A stretch of DNA of 64,000 nt from the NCBI GenBank assembly GCA_900765115.1, contig CAAFQK010000082.1, positions 9,190 to 73,189 of the forward strand. Direction: 5' to 3'. The notes beneath the pieces are model-generated. The model searched no databases, had not been told where the DNA came from, and saw only the letters and a program-made list of their open reading frames with translations. The first letter of the stretch is position 1. The number at the start of each line of letters is the position of its first letter. The position numbers were made by a program, and so were the translations under genes. Shown one piece after another: positions 32,562-40,362 of this stretch. Origin of the DNA: an uncultured Collinsella sp. GTDB lineage: Bacteria > Actinomycetota > Coriobacteriia > Coriobacteriales > Coriobacteriaceae.

Positions 32562-33512
32562 ATGACAACCAAGTACACCGACGCGCCGCGCACGCGCGTC
32601 ATGACGCCAGCATCGCTCAACAACGGCGTGCACGAGAACCATTCCATCGGACAGACCATGGCCATCGCGCCCAAAAAGGGCCTGTTTGACGACATTTCCA
32701 TTCCCCAGATCATCGCCGGCGCCGCAGCTGCCGCCACGAGCGTCGCACTTGCCTCCAAGATTGGTATCGCTGGTTCAGTAATTGGCGCCGCCGTGAGCTC
32801 GGTCATCACCGTTGTGTCATCGCAGGTCTACCGCCACTTTATCTCTGCCAGCGCCGAAGCCATCAAAGGTACGCACGCCGCCGTCGACTACCCCGCCGGC
32901 GCCTACGAGCCCGTTGAGTTTAATGCCGAGGAGCACCTGGGCGGCGCCGCGACTACGCAGGAGATGCGCCAGATTGCGGGGCGCGCGACCACGGCGCGCG
33001 TTGCTCCCGACAGCCTGCGCGCCAAGGCGGCGGCAGAGCGCAGTCAGACGCAAAAGAAGGTCATCGTCTTCTCGATCGCCATCGCCATCGTCGCGGTCAT
33101 CGCCTGCGCCGGCGCCATCCTTATCACCACCGCCGGTGAGGGTCTGGGCGAGCGCCCCGAGCCAATCCTTTCGTCGCGCACGACGGAAAGCGATGCAAAT
33201 GGCAACACCCAGTCGCAAGACCAGCAGGCACAGACGGACGGCACGCAAGACAGTTCCACCTCTACCGATTCGTCCTCGAATACCCAAAACCAATCGCAGG
33301 GCGCCGATTCTTCTGTGAACAACAGCGGCGCGCAATCCGGCACGACCGACTCAAGCCAAACGACTGACGGTTCGCAGCCGAACACGGGAGGCCAGACGAG
33401 CGACACCACGTCGGGAACGGGCACAGCAGACAGCAACAACAGCAATTCGAGTGGCACCACATCGGGCACGGCATCTGACAGTTCAAGCCAAGGCACGACA
33501 TCGGACAACTAG
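32562..33512 (+). CDS. Membrane protein with Ser/Thr/Gln/Asn-rich tail
   Basis: Starting at MTTKYTDAPRTRVMTPASL (ATG 32562 after GGGAGGACC), the protein has 316 residues. A glycine/alanine-rich hydrophobic hairpin (IPQIIAGAAAAATSVALASKIGIAGSVIGAAVSSVITVVSS, in part) lies at residues 45-85 and a second helix (VIVFSIAIAIVAVIACAGAILI) at about 168-190. The last 115 residues are low-complexity SSTSTDSSSNTQNQ-type sequence, suggesting an exposed, possibly glycosylated or wall-crossing tail. No domain is recognised. Similar proteins occur in Coriobacteriia. Confidence 0.65.
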   Translation: MTTKYTDAPRTRVMTPASLNNGVHENHSIGQTMAIAPKKGLFDDISIPQIIAGAAAAATSVALASKIGIAGSVIGAAVSSVITVVSSQVYRHFISASAEAIKGTHAAVDYPAGAYEPVEFNAEEHLGGAATTQEMRQIAGRATTARVAPDSLRAKAAAERSQTQKKVIVFSIAIAIVAVIACAGAILITTAGEGLGERPEPILSSRTTESDANGNTQSQDQQAQTDGTQDSSTSTDSSSNTQNQSQGADSSVNNSGAQSGTTDSSQTTDGSQPNTGGQTSDTTSGTGTADSNNSNSSGTTSGTASDSSSQGTTSDN

Positions 33513-33542
33513 GCGCTGCATCCCCAGATAGGCAACCTGTAC

Positions 33543-33576
33543 AACGGGCGCGAATCGATAGCGGTTCGCGCCCGTT
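33543..33576 (+). terminator. Hairpin after the low-complexity membrane protein
   Basis: AACGGGCGCGAA (33543-33554) pairs perfectly with TTCGCGCCCGTT (33565-33576); the following T-run is short (TTG). Confidence 0.65.
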
Positions 33577-33647
33577 TGCCTTGGGCGACGAGATGGCAAG
33601 CCCCGCGCGATGGTAAGATGCTTTGGTGTGTAAAGAGGAGATTTGCC

Positions 33648-34982
33648 ATGAGCAAGACAATAGTTAAGCCCACGCTCTCACTGGGCAACCACATCTATCT
33701 GTATCGCCTGCTGCGCGACGCGATTGGGTGCGGCAAGCAAACGTTTATGACGCAGGTCGAGGAGGCACTCGCCACTGGTGACATGGCCGCTTATGACCTG
33801 GGCTTTGAGTCCACGCGCGAGTTGCTCGAGGAGCTCGACGACTGCATTAAGCTGACCGTCTTTAAGGGCGGTCGCCTGTATGCCACCGTCATCGCCAACG
33901 ATGCCTGGGATACCGCCCTTGCCAAGGGCGAGGATAAGCCCAAGGCAGCCAAGGGAGCCAAGCAGTCCTACAAAAAGAAAAAGCGCGGCGAGAAGGACCT
34001 CAAGGCCGTGCGCCCTAAGCACGTTAAGCGTCCCGAGCCCGAGCCCGTGGCCGAAGTCGCTCCGGAGCCCGAGCCCGAGACAGAAATCGAAGTCGCTATT
34101 GAGGTAACGGCAGAAGCCGAAACCGAAATCGCCGCCACGACCGATCCAAAAGTCATATCCGAGCAGGAAGCCACTGTGGAGCTCAACGAAGCGCCCAAGT
34201 CGACAACCGAAGAAGCCGCTGACCAACCCGAGCCGTCTGCGTTCCAAAACAGCGATGTCTTTGGCGACGAGGCCGAGGACGATCAGCCCGAAGAGCCCGC
34301 AGAACAGGACGCTGCCGAGGCGGCATCGGAACCCGAGGCACCGCAGCCTGCCATCTCACTCACGGTCGTCTATGACCCCGAGAACGCAAACGCCGGCATC
34401 ACCACCATGGCATCCACGCCCATCGAGGCAAAGTCGAGCGTCGAGAATCAGAGCGCTCCGCAAGTCGAGTTCGACACCGCGACCGCAGACGCACCTGCCA
34501 TCGTCGAACCCGCAGATTCCGCGGCGATGCCGAAAGCGGACACCGAATCAGTACTCGGCGCCGAACCCGCGCCCGTCATCGAGGTGACGCCCGTCAATGA
34601 GCAGGCCTTCGCACCGACGATGGTACCGGCCCCCGCACCCGTAGCGCCCGCCATCCCCGAGGACTTCCCCATCGATTTCGCAACCGAGGTCTTCTGCCCC
34701 GGCCCGCTTCTGCACCAGCTGTCGACCTATCTCCCCTACGGCGCCGATACCCTCGGCATCGTCGGCGAGTACTACTGGATTGCCCGCGAGCGCGGTACCA
34801 TCGAGGCCGCGCGAAACCGCGCAAGCTTCCCCCTGCGCTACACGCAGGACGGCGAGCGCCACGAGGTTGCCGTGCGCATCCGCCGCAACACCACCGGCGG
34901 TCTCGGAGCCACCTGGACCATCGATAAAGTCGAAGAACCCGAGCAGAAACGAAAAACGGCTCAAACCCAAATCAGGATTTGA
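33648..34982 (+). CDS. Hypothetical protein: small N-terminal domain, acidic linker, conserved C-terminus
   Basis: Starting at MSKTIVKPTLSLGNHIYLY (ATG 33648, AGAGGAG upstream) the protein has 444 residues. Residues 10-85 (YRLLRDAIGCGKQTFMTQVEEAL, FESTRELLEELDDCIKLTVFKGGRLYATV) form a compact domain that reminds me of the LOTUS/OST-HTH fold; this is uncertain. A Lys-rich patch (QSYKKKKRGEKDLK) and a 230-residue Glu/Pro/Ala-rich linker follow. The last 90 residues (DFATEVFCPGPLLHQLSTYLPYGADTLGIVGEYYWIARERG, in part) look conserved and folded. An RNA-related role is possible from the N-terminus. The stop codon lies inside the terminator stem. Confidence 0.6.
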   Translation: MSKTIVKPTLSLGNHIYLYRLLRDAIGCGKQTFMTQVEEALATGDMAAYDLGFESTRELLEELDDCIKLTVFKGGRLYATVIANDAWDTALAKGEDKPKAAKGAKQSYKKKKRGEKDLKAVRPKHVKRPEPEPVAEVAPEPEPETEIEVAIEVTAEAETEIAATTDPKVISEQEATVELNEAPKSTTEEAADQPEPSAFQNSDVFGDEAEDDQPEEPAEQDAAEAASEPEAPQPAISLTVVYDPENANAGITTMASTPIEAKSSVENQSAPQVEFDTATADAPAIVEPADSAAMPKADTESVLGAEPAPVIEVTPVNEQAFAPTMVPAPAPVAPAIPEDFPIDFATEVFCPGPLLHQLSTYLPYGADTLGIVGEYYWIARERGTIEAARNRASFPLRYTQDGERHEVAVRIRRNTTGGLGATWTIDKVEEPEQKRKTAQTQIRI

Positions 34983-34991
34983 GCCGTTTTT
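34952..34991 (+). terminator. Intrinsic terminator overlapping the coding end
   Basis: AAAAACGGCTCAAA (34952-34965) pairs perfectly with TTTGAGCCGTTTTT (34978-34991). The TGA stop (34980-34982) is part of the stem, so the last ten codons double as terminator sequence. Confidence 0.88.
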
Positions 34992-35019
34992 ATTTGTTGA
35001 TGTTGCGTAACCAACAGCG

Positions 35020-35108
35020 AGGGGGCCGCAAGGGCCCCAGGTTGCCGTGAAAGAGGAGCGACGCGTACTTCGGTACGCGAGCGACGGCTTGAACGGCAAG
35101 ATGGGGTG
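35020..35108. repeat. Long palindromic interspersed repeat, copy B
   Basis: CCCCAGGTTGCCG, AAGAGGAGCGAcGCGTACTT, GGTACGCGAGCG and CGGCAAGATGGGGTG follow in the same order and spacing as in the reverse complement of copy A (5299-5399). Inner stems pair CCCCaggTTGCCG with CGGCAAgaTGGGG and GCGTAC with GTACGC. It lies between convergent genes, next to the GTTACGCGGTTT hairpin. Confidence 0.8.
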
Positions 35109-35133
35109 CTTGCGACCCGCGCAGCGTCGAGCA

Positions 35134-35160
35134 GTTACGCGGTTTGGAAAACCGCGTAAC
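35134..35160. repeat. GTTACGCGGTTT hairpin, copy 2
   Basis: GTTACGCGGTTT (35134-35145), GGA loop, AAACCGCGTAAC (35149-35160); the same stem as at 20127-20154. It ends 3 bp from the ettA stop codon, matching its position just after dapH. Confidence 0.75.
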
Positions 35161-35163
35161 GAT

Positions 35164-36843
35164 CTAGTCGCGCGTCAGCTTGCGGTGAATACGATGCGGC
35201 TGGGCTGCGTCCTCACCCAGGCGCTCGATACGGTTGGCCTGATAGGCCTCAAAGTTGCCCTCGAACCAATACCAGTTGCCCGGATTCTCGTCGGTGCCCT
35301 CCCACGCCAGAATGTGCGTGGCGACGCGGTCCAGGAACATACGATCGTGGCTAATGACCACCGAGCAGCCCGGGAACTCGAGCAGCGCCGCCTCGAGCGA
35401 GGACAGCGTCTCGACGTCGAGGTCGTTCGTGGGCTCGTCGAGGAGCAGCAGGTTGCCGCCCTGCTTGAGCGTGAGCGCCAGGTTCAGACGGTTGCGCTCG
35501 CCACCGGAGAGTACGCCAGCGCGCTTCTGCTGGTCCTGGCCCTTAAAGCCAAAGCTCGCCACGTACGCGCGGCTGGGGACCTCGGTCTCGCCGACCATCA
35601 TGTGGTCCAGACCATCCGAGACGACCTCCCACAGGTTCTTGTCGGGGTCGATGCCAGAACGGTTCTGATCGACATAGGAGATCTTGACGGTCTCGCCCAC
35701 CTCGAGCTCGCCCGAAGTCAGCGGCTCCAGGCCCACGATGGTCTTGAAGAGCGTAGTCTTGCCCACACCGTTGGGGCCGATGACGCCCACGATGCCGTTA
35801 CGCGGCAGGGTGAAAGAAAGGTCGTCGATGAGCACGCGACCGTCGAATTCCTTGTGCAGGTGATGGGCCTCGAGCACCTTGTTACCCAAACGCGGTCCAA
35901 CGGGAATGCGGATATCGGTCCAGTCGAGCTTCTGGCTTGCGCGGGCCTCGGCCTCCATCTCCTCGTAGCGAGCCAGACGGGCCTTGTTCTTTGCCTGGCG
36001 AGCCTTGGGCGAGCTGCGTACCCACTCGAGCTCGGCCTCCATGCGCTTGGCGAGCTTGGCGTCGCGGTTGCCCTGCGCCTCGATACGGGCGGCCTTGGTC
36101 TCCAGATACGTGGAGTAGTTGCCCTTGTAGGGATAAAGGTGACCGCGGTCGACCTCGCAGATCCACTCGGCAACGTTATCCAGGAAGTAGCGATCGTGCG
36201 TGACGGCAAGCACCGCGCCCTGGTAGTTGTGCAGGAAGTGCTCGAGCCACAGGATCGACTCGGCGTCCAGGTGGTTCGTGGGCTCGTCGAGCAGCAGCAG
36301 GTCGGGAGCTTCGAGCAGCAGCTTGCACAGGGCCACGCGACGGCGCTCGCCGCCGGAAAGTACGTTGACCGGCATGTCGGAATCGGGCAGCTGCAGGGCG
36401 TCCATGGCCTGGCCGAGCTTGGAATCGATATCCCAGCCGTCGGCGGCGTCGATCTCGTCCTGGAGCTTGCCCATCTCGGCCATGAGGGCATCCATGTCGC
36501 AGTCCGGGTCGCACATCTCCTCGCCGATTTTGTTGAAGCGATCGACCTTGGCGATCATGTCGCCAAATGCCATGCGCACGTTCTCGATGACGGTCTTGTC
36601 GTCGTCGAGCGGCGGCTCCTGCTGCAGGATGCCCACGGTGTAGCCGGGGGTGAGCTTGGCATCACCGTTGGAGACCTCCTCGATGCCGGCCATGATCTTG
36701 AGCAGGGTCGACTTGCCCATACCGTTGGGGCCCACGACGCCGATCTTGGCACCGGGGTAGAAGCTCAGGGTCACGTCGTCAAGGATTACCTTGTCGCCAT
36801 GGGCCTTGCGAGCCTGATACATCTGGTAGATGAACTCCGCCAT
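35164..36843 (-). CDS. ettA: Energy-dependent translational throttle protein EttA (ABC-F)
   Basis: The 559-residue soluble protein has two ABC domains without membrane parts. Domain 1: VGPNGMGKSTLLKI, NVLSGGERRRVAL, LLLLDEPTNHLDAESILWLE. Domain 2: IGPNGVGKTTLFKT, GVLSGGERNRLNLALTL, LLLLDEPTNDLDVETLSSLE. The charged linker has FAAYL-type helices and the region MAEFIYQMYQARKAHGDK at the start is characteristic of EttA. It binds the ribosomal E site and gates the first peptide-bond steps in response to ATP/ADP. Length agrees with the family. It is monocistronic. Confidence 0.95.
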   Translation of the reverse strand: MAEFIYQMYQARKAHGDKVILDDVTLSFYPGAKIGVVGPNGMGKSTLLKIMAGIEEVSNGDAKLTPGYTVGILQQEPPLDDDKTVIENVRMAFGDMIAKVDRFNKIGEEMCDPDCDMDALMAEMGKLQDEIDAADGWDIDSKLGQAMDALQLPDSDMPVNVLSGGERRRVALCKLLLEAPDLLLLDEPTNHLDAESILWLEHFLHNYQGAVLAVTHDRYFLDNVAEWICEVDRGHLYPYKGNYSTYLETKAARIEAQGNRDAKLAKRMEAELEWVRSSPKARQAKNKARLARYEEMEAEARASQKLDWTDIRIPVGPRLGNKVLEAHHLHKEFDGRVLIDDLSFTLPRNGIVGVIGPNGVGKTTLFKTIVGLEPLTSGELEVGETVKISYVDQNRSGIDPDKNLWEVVSDGLDHMMVGETEVPSRAYVASFGFKGQDQQKRAGVLSGGERNRLNLALTLKQGGNLLLLDEPTNDLDVETLSSLEAALLEFPGCSVVISHDRMFLDRVATHILAWEGTDENPGNWYWFEGNFEAYQANRIERLGEDAAQPHRIHRKLTRD

Positions 36844-37042
36844 TTGCCTGTTTTATCCTTTCTACCTGCTGTTTCCCTATTCTTGTTTCGCTTTAGTGGA
36901 AACGAAATGAGAAAACCAGCTCTGAAACGTAACGAAAAAGGGGCATGGTTGCCCACACCCCCTAATACTACCTGGGAAAAGTCCCCCGGAACATACTATG
37001 AACTGCGTACGCTAGTTTTCCGCAACCTTAACGAGCGGCTCG
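36844..37042. other. Intergenic, nothing recognised
   Basis: A 199-bp gap upstream of ettA and downstream of the SdpI-like gene. It should hold the ettA promoter, but I see no convincing -35/-10 pair, hairpin or small gene. Confidence 0.4.
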
Positions 37043-37732
37043 CTACGATTTGCGCCACAACAGATACGAGTAGACGTAGACGGCTCCAACCGAACCAAAC
37101 GCCAGGACCGCAATCACCGCGGCGACGACTTCACTCGAAAGCACGCTGCCTGCCACGCCCATCACTATCAAGCCGACACCCAGCACCATAAAGCAGGCAC
37201 CGCCAAAGCGCTGCGTACGGCGCCAGTTCTCGGGATCGGCAAGCGCCCAAGGTGTCTTGATACCGAGCGTATAGTTCTGCTTCACACGCGGCAAGTAGTT
37301 GCCTACGCCGATGAACAGCAAACCGACAACACCGGAAATAAGCACGTTGACCGAACCGACCGCCGGCACCACGCCCCAGACCGTAAGCTCTCCCAGCCAG
37401 CTTATGGCGCACATGAACAAGGTGAAGGCGATTACGAAGCCCTGGTAGAACTTGCCCGAGGTTCGATATGCCTCACCTTTGGGGTCGATGCGCGGCACCA
37501 CGCAGAACATTGCGAGAAGCGCCAGAGGCAGCACGCCGAGCGCGGAGGCCATCCAGCTAGGACCCCAACCGTCGACGGCGCCGTTCGCGCCCCAGTGCGT
37601 GGGAATCTGTGCAGGCAAGCTCGGCATCACCATGAGGTGCGCTACGACATTGGCGACGCACAGAACAACCAGCGCAATCCACACGCGCAACGATACCCCC
37701 GTGGGGTGAATGCCCTTGTTTTCGTTATTCAT
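37043..37732 (-). CDS. SdpI/DUF1648-family membrane protein
   Basis: The 229-residue protein (ATG 37732) has about six membrane helices. PSLPAQIPTHWGANGAVDGWGP is the DUF1648 signature (IP-x-HW-x-x-G), and LLFIGVGNYLPRVKQNYTLGIKTPWAL with ENWRRTQRFGG is the SdpI part. In Bacillus SdpI gives immunity to the killing peptide SDP and signals to the repressor SdpR. The partner ArsR gene overlaps its start by 8 bp. No SdpC-like toxin is nearby, so it may defend against foreign peptides or have another sensing role. Confidence 0.88.
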   Translation of the reverse strand: MNNENKGIHPTGVSLRVWIALVVLCVANVVAHLMVMPSLPAQIPTHWGANGAVDGWGPSWMASALGVLPLALLAMFCVVPRIDPKGEAYRTSGKFYQGFVIAFTLFMCAISWLGELTVWGVVPAVGSVNVLISGVVGLLFIGVGNYLPRVKQNYTLGIKTPWALADPENWRRTQRFGGACFMVLGVGLIVMGVAGSVLSSEVVAAVIAVLAFGSVGAVYVYSYLLWRKS

Positions 37733-38003
37733 CCTTATCACCTTCCGTGTTTGTAAAGCCCATAAACCAACCGATCAAGTCCTGCATGACGGTGGTATTT
37801 AAGCTGTATACGATGTTTTGGCCATGACGTTCGTCGGTCACCAGCCCGGCATTTTTAAGCGTCGCCAAATGGTGGCTCAGCGAAGGCTTGCTGATGTCAA
37901 AATGCTCGGCAAGCTCCCCCGCCGTGCAATTGCCCTCGCGCAGCAGCTCCAAAATACGCCGCCGCGTCGGATCGGCCAGTGCCTTAAAACCCTCTCCCGG
38001 CAT
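37725..38003 (-). CDS. ArsR/SdpR-type repressor
   Basis: I start at MPGEGFKALADPTRRRILELLREG (ATG 38003 after AGGAGG), giving 92 residues. NCTAGELAEHFDISKPSLSHHLATLKNAGLV is the winged helix-turn-helix of ArsR-family repressors; there are no metal-binding Cys pairs, which fits the SdpR branch. The gene is translationally coupled to the SdpI-like gene. Its promoter carries an operator-like repeat over the -35, suggesting autorepression. Confidence 0.9.
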   Translation of the reverse strand: MPGEGFKALADPTRRRILELLREGNCTAGELAEHFDISKPSLSHHLATLKNAGLVTDERHGQNIVYSLNTTVMQDLIGWFMGFTNTEGDKDE

Positions 38004-38037
38004 AGAACCTCCTCTCACCAGTTCGTTCGACGCGCAC

Positions 38038-38075
38038 ACTATACTCGATATTTAGATGTTTGTCTAATTATCTAA
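38038..38075 (-). promoter_or_regulatory. Promoter and operator of the ArsR-SdpI operon
   Basis: On the minus strand TAGACA (38066-38061) and TATAGT (38043-38038) are separated by exactly 17 bp. TTAGATgtttGTCTAA and a further TATCTAA (38052-38075) overlap the -35 and look like the repressor site. Confidence 0.65.
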
Positions 38076-38125
38076 TTCAGCAATAGCCATAGAACACTCG
38101 TTCGCTTTTAGTTACAATACCGTTA

Positions 38126-38348
38126 GAAGCAGATGGGCCAGCTCCCCTCTACCAGAGAAGGAGATGGACTATGAGTATTGACGATGTCCTGACGTTGTTA
38201 TTGCTTGTAATCGCGGCTGTGGAGCTCGGCATCCACATTGGAGGTCGAATGAAATAGCCGCCCCCGCGTAATGCGAAGACGGCCACTTCTCACGCCATAA
38301 ACGTGTTTCGGAGTTGGCCAACCCGCGGCCACGGGTGCCATCTGCTTC
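38126..38348 (+). promoter_or_regulatory. Complementary 5' and 3' arms around the small peptide gene
   Basis: GAAGCAGATGG (38126-38136) before the 28-residue gene is exactly complementary to CCATCTGCTTC (38338-38348) after it. A -10-like TACAAT lies at 38113-38118, so the first arm would be at the very 5' end of the transcript. Long-range end pairing is known from hok-type type I toxin mRNAs. The 209-bp gap 38258-38466 contains the second arm and a GC-rich hairpin-prone stretch. Confidence 0.45.
38171..38257 (+). CDS. 28-residue membrane peptide, possible type I toxin
   Basis: ATG 38171 is preceded by GAAGGAG at 8-base spacing. The product reads MSIDDVLTLLLLVIAAVEL and ends GIHIGGRMK: one hydrophobic helix with a short basic tail. 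This resembles holin-like or Fst/TxpA-type type I toxins, which are controlled by an antisense RNA. I could not identify the antisense promoter with certainty. The gene was too short for ordinary prediction. Confidence 0.65.
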   Translation: MSIDDVLTLLLLVIAAVELGIHIGGRMK

Positions 38349-38466
38349 AATCTTATGCGAATCCCCGCTTCATTTCAACATGCCCCAAGGCCTCAAATGG
38401 AGGCAGAATAATACCTATAATGGCGATAGCCAATTACGTTAATTACTTCCCCATCGGAGGATATCT

Positions 38467-39264
38467 ATGACCGAAACCGCAGCCGCCGCTCCCGTCGAGA
38501 CGCGCGACACCAAGCTCGAGATCATCATGGGGCGCGAGGCGCTCGACAAGCTCGCCGACGCCACGGTGTTGGTGCTCGGCTGCGGCGGCGTGGGCTCTAA
38601 CTGCTGCGAAGCGCTCGCCCGCGGCGGCATCGGCCATTTCGTAATTCTGGATAAAGACATCATTGCGCCCAGCAATATCAACCGTCAGGCCATCGCGTTT
38701 CACAGCACCATCGGCAAGCGTAAAGTCGACGTCATGGAGGCCATGATCCATGACATCAACCCTGCCGCCACCGTCATCAAGCGCACCGAATACCTGCTGA
38801 GCGACAACATCGACGAATTCTTCGCGAGCGTTCTGGAGCAGACAGGTGGCACGCTCAACTACGTTATCGACGCCATCGATACCATCTCGGCCAAGCTCAC
38901 CGTCGCCAAGTATGCTCAGGACCACGACATTCGCCTGGTGAGCTCCATGGGCGGCGGGAACAAGCTGCATCCCGAATGCCTGCGCTTCGCCGATATCTTT
39001 GACACGGTGCGCGACCCCATGAGCCGTATCATGCGCAAAGAGTGCAAAAAACGTGGCATCAAGAGCCTGCACGTTCTATTTAGCTGCGAGGAGTCGGTCA
39101 AGACTCAGCGCCGTGACCCCTCCAACATCCACGAGCGCACCGAGCTCGGAACCGCCAGCTTTATGCCGCCCATCATGGGCCAGATGATTGCCGGCGAGGT
39201 TATTCGCAAGATCAGTGGACGCGGTACCGAGCGCGTTCGCGCCGACGGCCAGCGCCTGGACTAG
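38467..39264 (+). CDS. tcdA: tRNA threonylcarbamoyladenosine dehydratase (TcdA)
   Basis: The 265-residue E1-like protein has VLVLGCGGVGSNCCEALARGGIG (ATP loop), LDKDIIAPSNINRQAIAF, IDAIDTISAKLTVAKYA and SSMGGGNKLHPECLRFADIFDTVRDPMSRIMRKECKKRGI (in part), all typical of TcdA/YgdL. TcdA cyclises t6A37 of tRNA to ct6A using ATP. The C-terminal TASFMPPIMGQMIAGEVIRK agrees. GGAGG precedes the ATG. The TatD gene follows after 14 bp. Confidence 0.93.
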   Translation: MTETAAAAPVETRDTKLEIIMGREALDKLADATVLVLGCGGVGSNCCEALARGGIGHFVILDKDIIAPSNINRQAIAFHSTIGKRKVDVMEAMIHDINPAATVIKRTEYLLSDNIDEFFASVLEQTGGTLNYVIDAIDTISAKLTVAKYAQDHDIRLVSSMGGGNKLHPECLRFADIFDTVRDPMSRIMRKECKKRGIKSLHVLFSCEESVKTQRRDPSNIHERTELGTASFMPPIMGQMIAGEVIRKISGRGTERVRADGQRLD

Positions 39265-39278
39265 CAAGGCACACCGCG

Positions 39279-40061
39279 ATGAAGCTGCAGTCCTTTGATG
39301 CTCACTGTCACCTCGACCTGATGGCCAGCCCGAACACCGTTGCCCACGAAGCCGCAGCGATGGGACTGGAGCTCTTTGATTGCGGCGTCGATCCACGCGA
39401 TTTCGCGTCAGCATCCGAACGCGCCAGCAGTAGTCCCAACGTTATTGCAGGGGTGGGCCTCCACCCCTGGTGGATTGCCGACGGCCGATGCGGAACCGCC
39501 GAGGTCGGCCTGCTTTGTGAACTCGCCATCCGGGAACGGTTTATCGGCGAGGTCGGGCTCGATTTCTCGCCACGCTTTGCAGGCACCGAGGGAAACCAGA
39601 CGCAGGCATTTGAACGGCTATGCCGAACGTTATCGCAGTCCCCGCTACCTGGACGCGTTCTATCCATTCACGCCGTTCGCGCGGCGGGAGCAACTTTGGA
39701 CACTTTGGAGTCGAACGACCTTCTAAAGGACGTCCCCAACTCCCCCACCATTATCTTCCACTGGTTTAGCGGCACCTCAGATGAGTTTGTCCGCGCACGC
39801 ATTGCGGGCTGCTACTTTTCCGTGAATGAACGCATGCTTGCGACCAAACGTGGGCGCGAATACGCACGACAGATTCCACTTGATCGCTTGCTACTCGAAA
39901 CCGACGCGCCGGCCGAACCAGACGCGGAAACATCCGCGCGACAGCTCGTCGATTCACTCATAAGAGTATCCGAGGTCATTGCTGCGCTTAAAAACTGCCC
40001 CGAGGAGAGCATCAAGTCGGTCGTCCTGGAAAATTCCCACTCCATTTTCGACTTCCGCTGA
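39279..40061 (+). CDS. TatD-family metal-dependent hydrolase
   Basis: The 260-residue protein starts MKLQSFDAHCHLDLMASP (metal-binding H-x-H), has GVGLHPWWI, IGEVGLDFSPRF, LSIHAVRAAGATL and LLLETDAPAEPD, the ordered metal-ligand motifs of TatD nucleases. It is diverged: FHWFSGTSDEFVRARIAGCYFSVN replaces the usual HCFTG-x-x-E. TatD proteins are 3'-5' DNases or deacylases. It likely shares a transcript with tcdA. Confidence 0.85.
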   Translation: MKLQSFDAHCHLDLMASPNTVAHEAAAMGLELFDCGVDPRDFASASERASSSPNVIAGVGLHPWWIADGRCGTAEVGLLCELAIRERFIGEVGLDFSPRFAGTEGNQTQAFERLCRTLSQSPLPGRVLSIHAVRAAGATLDTLESNDLLKDVPNSPTIIFHWFSGTSDEFVRARIAGCYFSVNERMLATKRGREYARQIPLDRLLLETDAPAEPDAETSARQLVDSLIRVSEVIAALKNCPEESIKSVVLENSHSIFDFR

Positions 40062-40066
40062 CCTCG

Positions 40067-40296
40067 GTGGGCAAAAAATGCCAAATATGAGTACTGTTGT
40101 AAAACTGGTCACATTATTTTGCACCAAAACAACGACCTGATAATGTACAACTGTTCATTATCAGGTCGTTTTAGCATACCCAGGGACATATTAGACGGCT
40201 TTAAGTTGTCCGCAGACACTCAACTTGGACCTCAAGAGCCAAATTTTGCTGCTACTAAATTTGTGACAGTACTCATATTTGGCATTTTTTGCCCAC
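40067..40296. repeat. 230-bp gene-free element with 31-bp perfect inverted ends
   Basis: GTGGGCAAAAAATGCCAAAT..GAGTACTGT (40067-40097) is the exact reverse complement of 40266-40296. The interior contains a second perfect hairpin (ACGACCTGATAATG with CATTATCAGGTCGT, about 40131-40168) and no reading frame of interest. It fills the 301-bp gap between tatD and the FGGY kinase gene. MITE-like in form; no target duplication is evident. Confidence 0.8.
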
Positions 40297-40362
40297 GACC
40301 CTCAAGGGACATGCGAATCGCACAACGCAGCCCCCATAAGAGCGTGGGGCAATTCGGCGGCG

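Noticed and set aside
35047..37191. 714-codon open frame on the plus strand
   Set aside because: It is antisense to ettA; the length comes from high GC and codon bias, and the product has no recognisable domain.
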